A stretch of 64,000 nucleotides of DNA, taken from the NCBI GenBank assembly GCA_051954955.1, contig JBQCHF010000044.1, forward strand, positions 22,311 through 86,310, in the 5' to 3' direction. The notes under the pieces are model-generated. The model searched no databases, had not been told where the DNA came from, and was given only the letters and a program-made list of their open reading frames with translations. This DNA is from JBQCHF01 sp051954955. Lineage in GTDB: Bacteria; Actinomycetota; Actinomycetes; Motilibacterales; Motilibacteraceae. Shown here in pieces: positions 41,646 through 49,811 of the stretch; position 1 is the first letter of the stretch, and each line of letters opens with the position of its first letter. Both the position numbers and the translations under genes were made by a program.

Positions 41646-42500
41646 CTACTCCTCGGCGGGGAGCCCGGCCAGCTCGGCCAGGCGCGCGGCGCGGGAGCGG
41701 AGCAGCGCCAGGGTGTCCTGCACGTCCTCGAGCTGCTCCGGGTCGACCGGGCAGGGCTCGCTGGCCAGCGCCGCGCGCAGCAGCTCTGCGGCGGTGCGGA
41801 CGTCGACGTCCCGGAAGAACGCGTCGGGCTCGGCGCTCGCCGACTCCTTGACGAGGTCGTGCATCTCCCGGGCCGCTCGCCCGTCGGCCAACCACACGTC
41901 CTTGACCCCGCCGCCGAGCACGTGGTCGACCAGCACGGAGATGGCGTGGTCCCGGCCGCGGTCGGTGAACAGCACGCCGACCGACTCCTGCTCCCCGGTC
42001 AGGTCGCCCCAGTGCCAGGCCCGCAGGACGTCCGGACGCCCCAGCCTGGCCGCCCAGGGCCGGTCGGGCACCCCCGCGGCGGCCAGCTCGTCGGCGGCGC
42101 GTGCCGCCGCCTGCCGCGCCGGGGCCGGCGCCAGCGAGGCCAGCAGGCGCAGCGTGGCGAGCGCATCGGGCCCGCCGGCGGCCTGGGCCTGGTAGACGAC
42201 GGCCGTGACGAGCATCTGCTTCGCCTCCAGCGGCCCGAGCTCCTCGCCGGCGTCCTCGTCGTCGAGCTGGTAGGGCACGTCCAGCAGGCCCAGCACCCCC
42301 GAGACCGTCAGCTCCGCCTCGAGCACCGACCTGGCCTCGTCGACCTCCTCGAAGAGGGGCCGCACGAGCTCCGCCAGAAGCTGTTCCTGCGCGGGGGCCA
42401 GCGGGGCGCTGACCGGATGAGGTGCCGGGACGTCGGCTGCGGTGGAACGGGTGGTCGCGGCGCCCGTGCTGGGCGTCGGGCGCTTGCGTGGCTTGGTCAC
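41646..42500 (-). CDS. Hypothetical protein
   Basis: 284 aa from the GTG at 42500 (VTKPRKRPTPS). The N-terminus is basic, then comes an acidic, helix-rich body (LLAELVRPLFEEVDEARSVL, PLEAKQMLVTAVVYQAQAAG, GVLFTDRGRDHAISVLVDH). No catalytic motif, signal or membrane helix. Divergent from ctaD. The longer open frame upstream runs through the ctaD promoter and start and is not believed. Confidence 0.6.
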   Translation of the reverse strand: MTKPRKRPTPSTGAATTRSTAADVPAPHPVSAPLAPAQEQLLAELVRPLFEEVDEARSVLEAELTVSGVLGLLDVPYQLDDEDAGEELGPLEAKQMLVTAVVYQAQAAGGPDALATLRLLASLAPAPARQAAARAADELAAAGVPDRPWAARLGRPDVLRAWHWGDLTGEQESVGVLFTDRGRDHAISVLVDHVLGGGVKDVWLADGRAAREMHDLVKESASAEPDAFFRDVDVRTAAELLRAALASEPCPVDPEQLEDVQDTLALLRSRAARLAELAGLPAEE

Positions 42501-42636
42501 CTGCACATCCTGGCAACCCGGCCGCCGGTTCGGCGGGGGACCGTCCAGGGTGACGGTTGCGCTACCCGCGCCAGGGCCTACCGTCGAGGTGGCTCGAGTA
42601 GAGGGCCCCGCTGCTGCACAGAGCAGGAGCCGCTCC

Positions 42637-44409
42637 ATGGCCACGCCCACCTCCCGCCGCACGTCCGGCCTCCCGTCGGCCCAGAGCACGCTGCGCACCG
42701 GCCGCGGAGCGCCGGCGGCCGCGGACCTCAGACGGCCGCCGACGTCGAAGGGCCGTCAGGTGGTGTCGGTGCTGACCACGACCGACCACAAGGTCATCGG
42801 CATGCTCTACATCTGGACGTCGCTGGCGTTCTTCATGGTGGGCGGGCTGCTGGCCATGCTGATGCGCGCGGAGCTGGCGCGGCCGGGTCTGCAGTTCCTG
42901 ACCAACGAGCAGTACAACCAGCTGTTCACCATGCACGGCACGATCATGCTGCTGCTGTTCGCGACCCCGATGTTCGTGGGCTTCGGCAACGCGATCGTGC
43001 CGTTGCAGATCGGCTCGCCCGATGTCGCGTTCCCCCGGCTGAACCTGCTCAGCTACTACCTGTTCGTCCTCGGCGGTCTCGTCGTGCTCTCCGGCTTCCT
43101 CCTGCCCGAGGGGGCGGCCGACTTCGGCTGGTTCGCCTACGCCCCCTTGCACGGTCAGGCGTTCACGCCGCAGACCGGTGCGGACCTGTGGACCACGGGG
43201 CTGATCGTGACCGGCGTCGGGACGATCCTCGGCGCCGTCAACTTCATCACGACGATCTTCTGCATGCGCGCCCCGGGCATGGTCATGTTCCGGATGCCGA
43301 TCTTCACCTGGAACGTGCTGGCGACCTCGTTCCTGGTGCTGCTCGCCTTCCCGCCCCTGGCCGCGGCGCTCGCGGCGATGGAGGCGGACCGACGTCTGGG
43401 AGCGCACGTCTTCGACCCGCAGAACGGCGGTCCGATCCTCTGGCAGCACCTGTTCTGGTTCTTCGGTCACCCCGAGGTCTACATCATCGCCTTGCCCTTC
43501 TTCGGGATCATCACCGAGATCCTTCCGGTGTTCAGCCGGAAACCGGTCTGGGGCTACCGCGGCCTGGTGTTCGCCACGCTGTCGATCATGGCGCTGTCCG
43601 GCACGGTCTGGGCGCACCACATGTTCCCGACCGGTGCGGTCGCCCTGCCGTTCTTCTCGCTGCTCAGCTTCTTCATCGCGATCCCCACCGGGCTGAAGTT
43701 CTTCACCTGGATCGGCACGATGTGGCGCGGCTCGATCACGTTCGAGAGCCCGATGCTGTGGTCGCTGGGGTTCCTCATCACGTTCCTGTTCGGCGGCCTG
43801 ACCGGCGTGATCCTCGCCAGCCCGCCGCTGGACTTCCACGTCACCGACACCTACTTCGTGGTGGCGCACTTCCACTACGTCGTGTTCGGCACGGTGGTGT
43901 TCGCGATGTTCGGCGGCTTCAGCTACTGGTGGCCGAAGATGACCGGGAAGATGCTCGACGAGCGGCTGAGCAAGCTGCACTTCTGGCTCACGTTCGTCGG
44001 GTTCCACACCACGTTCCTGGTGCAGCACTGGCTGGGCGTGGAGGGCATGCCCCGGCGCTACGCGGACTACCTCGCCGCCGACGGCTTCACCGCTCTCAAC
44101 ACCGTCTCCTCCATCGGCGCCTTCATCCTGGGCGCCTCGATGGTGGTGTTCTGGTGGAACGTCTACAAGACCGCGCGCTGGGGGGAGCGGGTGCTGGTCG
44201 ACGACCCGTGGGGCGCCGGCCGGTCGCTGGAGTGGGCCACCTCCTGCCCGCCGCCGCGGCACAACTTCCACACGCTCCCGCGGATCCGCTCGGAGAGCCC
44301 GGCCTTCGACCTGCACTACCCCGAGACGCGCCACCAGCAGGTGTCCACCGGGGGCGGGTCGGGTGCGGTCGAGAAGGTCTTCGGCACCTCCGATCGCAGC
44401 AAGACCTGA
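42637..44409 (+). CDS. ctaD: Cytochrome c oxidase subunit I
   Basis: Catalytic membrane subunit of the aa3 oxidase, which reduces oxygen and pumps protons; 590 aa with 12 helices. Heme and copper ligands are visible: His100 in MHGTIM (low-spin heme), WFFGHPEVY with His278 and the cross-linked Tyr282, WAHHMF with His327/His328, and HFHYV with His411/His413. The ATG at 42637 follows CAGGAG. No other cox gene is adjacent, common for ctaD in actinobacteria. A strong hairpin follows the stop. Confidence 0.96.
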   Translation: MATPTSRRTSGLPSAQSTLRTGRGAPAAADLRRPPTSKGRQVVSVLTTTDHKVIGMLYIWTSLAFFMVGGLLAMLMRAELARPGLQFLTNEQYNQLFTMHGTIMLLLFATPMFVGFGNAIVPLQIGSPDVAFPRLNLLSYYLFVLGGLVVLSGFLLPEGAADFGWFAYAPLHGQAFTPQTGADLWTTGLIVTGVGTILGAVNFITTIFCMRAPGMVMFRMPIFTWNVLATSFLVLLAFPPLAAALAAMEADRRLGAHVFDPQNGGPILWQHLFWFFGHPEVYIIALPFFGIITEILPVFSRKPVWGYRGLVFATLSIMALSGTVWAHHMFPTGAVALPFFSLLSFFIAIPTGLKFFTWIGTMWRGSITFESPMLWSLGFLITFLFGGLTGVILASPPLDFHVTDTYFVVAHFHYVVFGTVVFAMFGGFSYWWPKMTGKMLDERLSKLHFWLTFVGFHTTFLVQHWLGVEGMPRRYADYLAADGFTALNTVSSIGAFILGASMVVFWWNVYKTARWGERVLVDDPWGAGRSLEWATSCPPPRHNFHTLPRIRSESPAFDLHYPETRHQQVSTGGGSGAVEKVFGTSDRSKT

Positions 44410-44425
44410 CGCCGGGAGGTGCGCC

Positions 44426-44458
44426 GCCTGCCCCTGTCCCGTCGGGACAGAGGCAGGC
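44426..44458. terminator. Bidirectional hairpin after ctaD
   Basis: GCCTGCCCCTGTCCC pairs with GGGACAGAGGCAGGC (one mismatch) across a 3-nt loop, between two convergent reading frames. Confidence 0.75.
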
Positions 44459-44461
44459 CCG

Positions 44462-45147
44462 TCAGCTCCCGATCTCCTGCGCGAGCACGGTGAGGTCGAA
44501 CGCGAAGGCGTTCGTCACCTGCACCGGGATGACGACGTCGCCGTAGGTCACGGCGAGCTGCACGGACAGCGGGGTGTCGGTGCCCCGGGTGACCACAACC
44601 TCTCCGTTGTCGCGCACGGCGCCGTTCGGCCGGCTGGGCTGCCCCGACTCGCTGTAGGAGCCGCGCACCACGAGGACGCCGGCCGGCCTCGCCGAACCGT
44701 CCTCGCCGGGGTGAGTGCGTCCGCCTGCGTCGAGATCGTGCCGTCCTGGAACAGCGACACGGGCTGGGATCCGGCGCGGTCCGGGGTGACGACCTGGCCG
44801 CCCGGGGTCTCGATCGCCAGCTCGAGGACGTTGCCGTGCAGGCTGTTCGCGTAGAGGGACAGGTGCAGCGAGTAACCCTGCGCGCTGCCGCTGCCCTCCA
44901 CGACGAAGCCCTGCTGGGACGTCGTGGAGGGCGCCTGTCTCTGCACGCCGTCAGTGTGCGTGCCGGTGGGGATCGCGGTTCCGGCCTGCGTCGTCGAGCT
45001 CCTCGGGCTGACGGCGGTGCTCGCGTCGGCGGTCGCGCCGAGGGCGCCGAGCGCGAGGGCCGCGGTGGTGAGCGCGGTGAGGCCGAGCGAGCGGCGGAAC
45101 GACGAAGGCCCGGACGCATCCGTCCGGGCCTTCGTCGTCTGTCTCAA
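44462..45147 (-). pseudogene. Secreted protein of unknown function, frameshifted
   Basis: The N-terminal part has a signal peptide (SLGLTALTTAALALGALGA) and runs to TISTQADALTP. The frame then slips into an Arg-rich non-sense tail. The intact continuation lies in another frame: GEDGSARPAGVLVVRGSYSE through to VLAQEIGS and a stop at 44462. One extra C in the run at about 44708-44711 would restore one frame, so this is a 1-base deletion, either real or a sequencing error. The only usable start is TTG at 45147, 6 nt from the tRNA-Arg fragment and overlapping its terminator, so the 5' end is also abnormal. Confidence 0.65.
45099..45138 (-). terminator. Former tRNA-Arg terminator
   Basis: Perfect 18-bp stem (ACGACGAAGGCCCGGACG and complement) with a 4-nt loop, placed 15 nt downstream of the truncated tRNA 3' end on the minus strand. 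The intact tRNA-Arg at 50752 has no such hairpin behind it. Confidence 0.75.
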
Positions 45148-45152
45148 CCAGA

Positions 45153-45204
45153 GCGCGCCCGAAGGGACTCGAACCCCTAACCTTCTGATCCGTAGTCAGA
45201 TGCT
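45153..45204 (-). repeat. Direct repeat: 3' end of tRNA-Arg (island attachment site)
   Basis: 52 bp identical to 50751-50802, covering the tRNA-Arg anticodon arm, variable loop, T-arm and acceptor 3' strand. Homology stops just 5' of the anticodon arm, at CTGACTAC going toward the D-arm. Typical integrase core site. Confidence 0.88.
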
Positions 45205-45395
45205 GGCTGTGTCCATCTGTGTCTCGAGACTCACCGCAGTCCGGCTGTCGAAACACCACAGTCCCCTCCTGGATAGTTCGTGCAACTGGCCCTTCAGCGT
45301 GCCTCGCGCCCCGCGTCCTCGCATACGCCTTCGCTCCTTGCCGCTCCGACGAACGTGGTTGAGCGCCGCTGGGTTCGGCTCGCGATCAGGGGCGT

Positions 45396-45707
45396 CTACG
45401 AGGAGTCGGCGTTACTGACGGCGGCGCTCGTCAGGTAGTCGGCTGCGCTCATGTCCCACAGCGTCGTGATGTCCGGACCCACCGCTGGGATGCCGTGCGC
45501 GTGAGCATGGGCACTCACGCTGTCGAACGTGGCCTGCCACAGGTCGTGGTTCACGTCCGAGGCTGACTGCTCCGCCACTACGAACAGCGTGACGAGGGTG
45601 GGGTTCGTAGGGTCGTCAGACATGACGCGTACCTCGCGAACACCCGCCAGCGGCTGCTGCCCGGTCGAAGACTGCTCAGCGAGGTACGCCCGCAGGGGCT
45701 TGATCAC
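45396..45707 (-). CDS. Hypothetical protein, possibly 5'-truncated by the IS
   Basis: 103 aa from a GTG at 45707: VIKPLRAYLAEQSSTGQQPL and VREVRVMSDDPTNPTLVTLF. No family recognised. The frame stays open upstream (DWDEPPTLEH) into the terminal repeat of the IS element at 45724, so the native N-terminus may have been removed by the insertion. No ribosome-binding site stands before the GTG. Confidence 0.5.
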   Translation of the reverse strand: MIKPLRAYLAEQSSTGQQPLAGVREVRVMSDDPTNPTLVTLFVVAEQSASDVNHDLWQATFDSVSAHAHAHGIPAVGPDITTLWDMSAADYLTSAAVSNADSS

Positions 45708-45723
45708 ATGTTCGAGCGTCGGC

Positions 45724-47163
45724 GGCTCATCCCAATCGGGGGTGTAGGAGTTGGGGTCTGAAGCCGCCGGTCTCGAGCAGGCTTCGGGCGATGTAGTTGG
45801 TCAGGTTGCGGAACCCGAATGCGGAGCCGCGCAGGTGTTCGAGCCGTCCGTTGAGCGCCTCGGTCGGCCCGTTGCTGGTGCCGGGTCGTTCGAAGTAGGC
45901 GACCACGTCAGCGGCTCGCTTCTTCAGGGTCCGGCCCAGGGTGGTGAGCTCGGTAAGCACCTTGGGGACGCCGGCGCTGAGGTCGGTGATCAGCTTCTCC
46001 ATGAGCTCGCGGCCACGTTGCCGGTCCTCGTGGCGATAGGCGGCGATCATGCGCTGGTAGACACCCCAGGTCGCCTCGACCTCGACGTGAGCGTCATCAA
46101 CGAACAGCGCGCGTAGCCTGTCGCTCTGCTTGTCGGTGAGCAGATCCGCGCCGGTGTGCAGGGTGCGCCGCGACTTGTAGAGCGGGTCGTCCCTGAACCC
46201 ACGGTGCCCGTGGATCGCGAGTTGGACCCGGCGCCGGCACCTGTCGAGGGCGTCACCGGCCAGGCGCACGACGTGGAAGGGATCCATCACCGTGACCGCG
46301 TCCGGGATCTCCTCTGCAGCGGCGGTCTTGAACCCGGTGAAGCCGTCCATCGCGACCACCTCGACCGCGTCACGGAAGGCGTCGTCGCGGTCGGCGAGCC
46401 AGGTCTTGAACGCCGCCTTCGACCGGCCCTCGACCATGTCCAGCAGCCTTGCTGGGCCGGCGCCATCGCGGACCGGGGTGAGGTCGATGATCACGGTGAC
46501 GTACTTGTCGCCACGCCTGGTGTGGCGCCAGACGTGCTCATCGACGCCAATGACCTTCACGCCCTCGAACCGCGTGGGGTCGTTGATCAGCAGCCGCTTG
46601 CCTTCAGCCAGGACCGCGTTGTTGGCGGTGTCCCACGCGACCCCGAGTCCCTCGGCGACACGGGCGACGGTGAGGTGTGCGACCACGATCCCTTCCAGCG
46701 CCCACCGCAGCCCGGTGCGCGAGAGCTCCGCGCGTGGCTCCGCCGCGGCGCTGGTGTCTTGGCGCCACACGTGTCCGCAGTCGGCACAGCGGTAGCGGCG
46801 CACTACAACTTCCAGCACGGTCGGTCGCCAGCCCAGCGGCTCGTGGGCCAACCGCCGGATCACGGTGTCACGAGCAGCGCCTTCGCTGCCGCACCGTCGG
46901 CACCACTGATCTGGTTCCACCACGCGGCACGCGAGGACCGCACGATCCGGTTCAAGTCGTTGTCCGGTCACGCTCAGACCGAGGCCGTCGAGTCGAGCGA
47001 AGGCGGTCAGGTCAGGGCGGCCGAAGCCGGCCGGCGGGGTAGCGTCGGTCACGTCGAGGTCTTTCGGATGGATGGCGTAGGAACCTCCGTCGTCGGGAGA
47101 CCTCGACGTCTATCTGCGGACCGACGCGCCCGGCCGACCTACACCGTCATCTGAGAAGACCCC
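45724..47163 (-). mobile_element. ISL3-family insertion sequence
   Basis: About 1.44 kb, one transposase gene. Imperfect terminal repeats: left end GGCTCATCCCAATCGGGGG with TGTAGG inside; right end CCTACACC...GAAGACCC, about 17 of 25 positions matching. The flanking 8 bp (GCGTCGGC and TGAAACGT) do not match, so no target duplication is seen. Confidence 0.82.
45727..47052 (-). CDS. ISL3 family transposase
   Basis: 441 aa and apparently intact. An N-terminal zinc-finger-like region has C51-x2-C54 and C89-x2-C92, then a helix-turn-helix-like segment. The catalytic DDE-type domain has IGVDEH (Asp171), VVAMDGFTGFKTA (Asp236) and GPTEALNGRLE (Glu near 404). The GTG start lies beside a 12-bp inverted repeat (ACGTCGAGGTCT at 47051-47062 with its complement at 47098-47109) that could fold over the start region. 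Confidence 0.92.
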   Translation of the reverse strand: MTDATPPAGFGRPDLTAFARLDGLGLSVTGQRLEPDRAVLACRVVEPDQWCRRCGSEGAARDTVIRRLAHEPLGWRPTVLEVVVRRYRCADCGHVWRQDTSAAAEPRAELSRTGLRWALEGIVVAHLTVARVAEGLGVAWDTANNAVLAEGKRLLINDPTRFEGVKVIGVDEHVWRHTRRGDKYVTVIIDLTPVRDGAGPARLLDMVEGRSKAAFKTWLADRDDAFRDAVEVVAMDGFTGFKTAAAEEIPDAVTVMDPFHVVRLAGDALDRCRRRVQLAIHGHRGFRDDPLYKSRRTLHTGADLLTDKQSDRLRALFVDDAHVEVEATWGVYQRMIAAYRHEDRQRGRELMEKLITDLSAGVPKVLTELTTLGRTLKKRAADVVAYFERPGTSNGPTEALNGRLEHLRGSAFGFRNLTNYIARSLLETGGFRPQLLHPRLG

Positions 47164-47684
47164 TGAAACGTCTTCGACGACGACGGGACCGGCGAGGAGG
47201 AGGGCGCGGTGAGCTAAAGGAATGGAGCTTGCTCGGCTTCGACGCCGCCGAAAGCTCCGGTGAAACGGTCGGTACTGGTCGGTCGTCGTCGGTCACCACC
47301 GGATGGCGGCGTTCCCCACGCTCGGCGTTTGCGCAGGTCAGCGGCTCGTTCGCCCAGTGGGCGAATCAAGCGATAGACGCAAAGCCGACGTGATTAGGTC
47401 GTCCGTTCGATTCCGACAGGCGGCTCCGGCGAACAGCCCCTGACCTGCGGAAACGCAGGGCAGGGGCGGTTCGGTTCTGGTGGTCGCGCGATGCGCTGGC
47501 CTCACGGCTCTGCCCGACACCGACGTCGCTCTCCTCTGCGACGGACCCCTCGCCGGCTGAGCGCTCGCGACCGCCATCCTGTCCGTGTGCCGATAGGCCT
47601 CGCATCGCTCGGCAACGCAGCGTGGCGTTGCGTCGCGACCTGGCGACGGCTCGGCGGGGCGCGATCGTCTCGTGCGTTGGCGGA
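47164..47684. other. Intergenic island DNA with a tRNA-like 3' remnant
   Basis: No credible gene. On the plus strand about 47385-47430 reads like the 3' part of a tRNA: GTCCGTTCGATTCCGAC (T-loop TTCGATT, one mismatch in the stem), then AGGCGGC, as an acceptor 3' strand. No matching 5' half is found upstream. A GC-rich inverted stretch CCCCTGACCTGCGG...CGCAGGGCAGGGG follows at about 47440-47467. Confidence 0.4.
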
Positions 47685-47996
47685 CTACGGGAGCTTGGAC
47701 GCGAGGACGTCGGCCGCCAGGATCTCGGGTGCTGCGCCGAGGAGGTGCTGGTTGGCCATCAGGGCTGCGACGATGGCGCCGTTGGCGTGGGCGTCGCGAG
47801 CGGCCTCGTCGGGGAATGCATCGAAGATCCAGAAGGTGTCGGCGTGGGTCCTGACCGCGAACCAGACAATCGTTCCTACTTCTTCATTGGCGAGCGCGAC
47901 AGCGCCGGCGAGCAGATCGGCGAGCGCGTCGTGCTGTCCATCGGCCGCGACGATCTTGGCGACGAAGGCATACGGAAGTGATGCGGGTGTGGACAT
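47685..47996 (-). CDS. Antibiotic biosynthesis monooxygenase (ABM) domain protein
   Basis: 103-aa single ABM-fold protein, a cofactor-free monooxygenase-like family that often acts on quinols or other small aromatics. Visible are FVAKIVAADGQHDALADLL, VWFAVRTHADTFWIFDAFPD and ARDAHANGAIVAALM, the last with the usual conserved His. ATG start with AGGAGAA just upstream. Divergent from an AraC/GlxA-type regulator, which probably controls it. Confidence 0.8.
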   Translation of the reverse strand: MSTPASLPYAFVAKIVAADGQHDALADLLAGAVALANEEVGTIVWFAVRTHADTFWIFDAFPDEAARDAHANGAIVAALMANQHLLGAAPEILAADVLASKLP

Positions 47997-48073
47997 GAGG
48001 GGTTCTCCTAGGTGTCGAGGTTTCTTGGTGAAGCGAGTTCAGCGTATGACGAGCAAGGGCATGTGAGAAGTGG

Positions 48074-48081
48074 CGTATACG
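48074..48081. promoter_or_regulatory. Candidate operator palindrome between ABM and AraC-type genes
   Basis: CGTATACG lies within the imperfect palindrome GGCGTATACGGC, 24 nt before the regulator's ATG and about 80 nt before the ABM start, in a 108-bp divergent gap. Confidence 0.35.
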
Positions 48082-48104
48082 GCAGTATTGCTATTGTTCG
48101 CGCC

Positions 48105-49046
48105 ATGCGTATCGGACTGATCGCGATCGACGGCTGCTTCGGTTCGGCTGTCGCGTCGGTCATCGACATCGTGCGGGTGGCCGACGGAGCCCGCGGCGAT
48201 GTCGACCCGCGGATCGACCCGATCGAACTCGCCATCCTCGGACCGAAACGGAGAGTGACCACGACGGCATCGATGACCCTGTCGGTGGACCACCCGCTGT
48301 CGGAGTCCGCAGAGTTCGACGTGGTCGTCGTCCCTGCGCTTGGAACCCTCACGGCCGCCGCTACCAACGACGCCCTCCAGAGCCGAGATGCTCGTTCGGT
48401 CATCGCCTCGCTCGGGCGCCTCGACGACGCGACCACCCGGATCGCCGCGGCGTGCACCGGCGTGTTCGCTGTCGCCGAGACCGGACGGATGCATGATCGG
48501 CGGGCGACGACCAGCTGGTTCCTGGGGCCGGAGTTCCTGAAGCGCTATCCGACCGTCGCCCTCGATCTCGACACCATGGTCGTGGTCGACGGGAACCTCG
48601 TCACCGCCGGCGCCGCGTTCGCCCACATCGACCTCGCGCTCTCACTCGTGCGATCGATCAGCCCCGACCTGGCCCAACATGTCGCCAAGCTCCTCATCAT
48701 CGACGAGCGTCCGTCGCAGGCGGCCTTCGTCGCCTACGAACATCTCCGGCACGAGGACCCGATCGTCGTCGAGTTCGAACGCTTCGTGCGCGCCCGCCTG
48801 GACGAACCGTTCAACGTCGCCTTCGTCGCGCAGTCGCTCGGAACCAGCCGGCGCACCCTCGAACGACGAGTCCGTGCGGCGCTCAACCTCACTCCGCTCG
48901 GCTTCGTCCAACGGCTTCGCATCGAACGAGCTCGGCACCTCTCAGCAACCACGGACCTCACCTCCGCCGAGATCGCGCTACGGGTCGGCTACGCGAACGC
49001 CGAGACTCTGCGCTCCCTCCTGCGCAGGGAGCGACGCCGTTCCTGA
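48105..49046 (+). CDS. GlxA-type AraC family transcriptional regulator
   Basis: 313 aa. The N-terminal two thirds is a DJ-1/PfpI-like domain (FDVVVVPALGT, then IAAACTGVFAVAETG with the nucleophile-position Cys). The C-terminal AraC domain has two helix-turn-helix units (FNVAFVAQSLGTSRRTLERR and LTSAEIALRVGYANAETLRS). The ATG at 48105 is preferred to the open-frame start 93 nt upstream because the domain begins MRIGLIAIDG. Base use is less GC-extreme than that of the chromosomal neighbours. Likely regulator of the divergent ABM gene. Confidence 0.86.
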   Translation: MRIGLIAIDGCFGSAVASVIDIVRVADGARGDVDPRIDPIELAILGPKRRVTTTASMTLSVDHPLSESAEFDVVVVPALGTLTAAATNDALQSRDARSVIASLGRLDDATTRIAAACTGVFAVAETGRMHDRRATTSWFLGPEFLKRYPTVALDLDTMVVVDGNLVTAGAAFAHIDLALSLVRSISPDLAQHVAKLLIIDERPSQAAFVAYEHLRHEDPIVVEFERFVRARLDEPFNVAFVAQSLGTSRRTLERRVRAALNLTPLGFVQRLRIERARHLSATTDLTSAEIALRVGYANAETLRSLLRRERRRS

Positions 49047-49274
49047 CCTATCGCCATGCCTGTAGCCGGTGTCCTAGTGCTCGACTGGAACCACCTCTCA
49101 GCACGTCGCGTCGACGCTCCTGCGTCGCCCCTGGACGACCCACTCGACACGCCCGCAGCACAGGCCATGTGGCGTGTCCCGGCTTCCCGGACGGTCGGGG
49201 TTGGGTGGCTGTGATGTCGCTGCGTTCTCGTCGAGGGGGTCAGCAGACTCGATCAGGGTCGATTGGGATGAGAC

Positions 49275-49440
49275 GCGAAGGCGCTCAGGTCAGGGCGGCC
49301 GAAGCCGGCCGGCGGGGTAGCGTCGGTCACGTCGAGGTCTTTCGGATGGATGGCGTAGGAACCTCCATCGTCGGGAGACCTCGACGTCTATCTGCGGACC
49401 GACGCGCCCGGCCGACCTACACCCTCATGTGGGAAGAGCC
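49275..49440 (-). mobile_element. Remnant of a second ISL3 copy (transposase start end)
   Basis: Near-identical to 46997-47163, covering the first ~18 codons of the transposase, its leader and the right terminal repeat (CCTACACCC...GGAAGAGCC), with only a few changes. Same orientation as the intact element. Just left of it, CGATTGGGATGAG (49260-49272) repeats 13 bases of the other IS end in inverted orientation. Confidence 0.82.
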
Positions 49441-49811
49441 GGTTTGGCTGCCGCCCGCACGGCCTCTGCCTCCTGTGAGGGCGCTGGCACCGGCATCCCG
49501 TCAGGCGCGCACGACCATCCGCTGCCGGAGGCGGCGCTGGCCCGCGCCACGTCGCAGGCCAGAGCGACGGCTTGGGCGGACTGCTCGGGCAGGGAAAATG
49601 TGCGTTTACGGGGGTGGGGGAAGCCCGGAGCGCGCCAGCGCACCTGGAGTTGGCCGCGGCTGGGCAGTCCGAGGACGACCGGATCCAGGACTGCACGCAG
49701 GTCCGGGTCGGTGCCGGCACCGGCCGGCAGGGGCAGCGGGTGGGGCAACGCCCAGCGCTGGGCGCCGTCGTTGCTGACCACCTTCAGGTACGGGCCGGCC
49801 CACACGTTCAC
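49425..49811 (-). pseudogene. Unknown ORF cut by the IS remnant
   Basis: 128-codon frame starting GTG at 49811 (MNVWAGPYLKVVSNDGAQRW, LPHPLPLPAGAG). Its last four codons lie in the ISL3 terminal repeat, so the natural C-terminus is missing. The N-terminal part reads like a normal protein, the rest is less convincing. No family recognised. Confidence 0.35.

Noticed and set aside
39687..44546. A 1619-codon plus-strand frame crossing the MFS fusion, two other genes and ctaD
   Set aside because: Arg/Ala/Gly-rich, no domains; a GC-driven shadow of genes in other frames.
45160..45260. Small frames containing RTPNLLIRSQM-type peptides, also at 50711-50790
   Set aside because: These are translations of tRNA-Arg sequence, a common artefact, not proteins.
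45716..47171. 8-bp target duplication of the ISL3 element
   Set aside because: The flanking 8-mers GCGTCGGC and TGAAACGT do not match.
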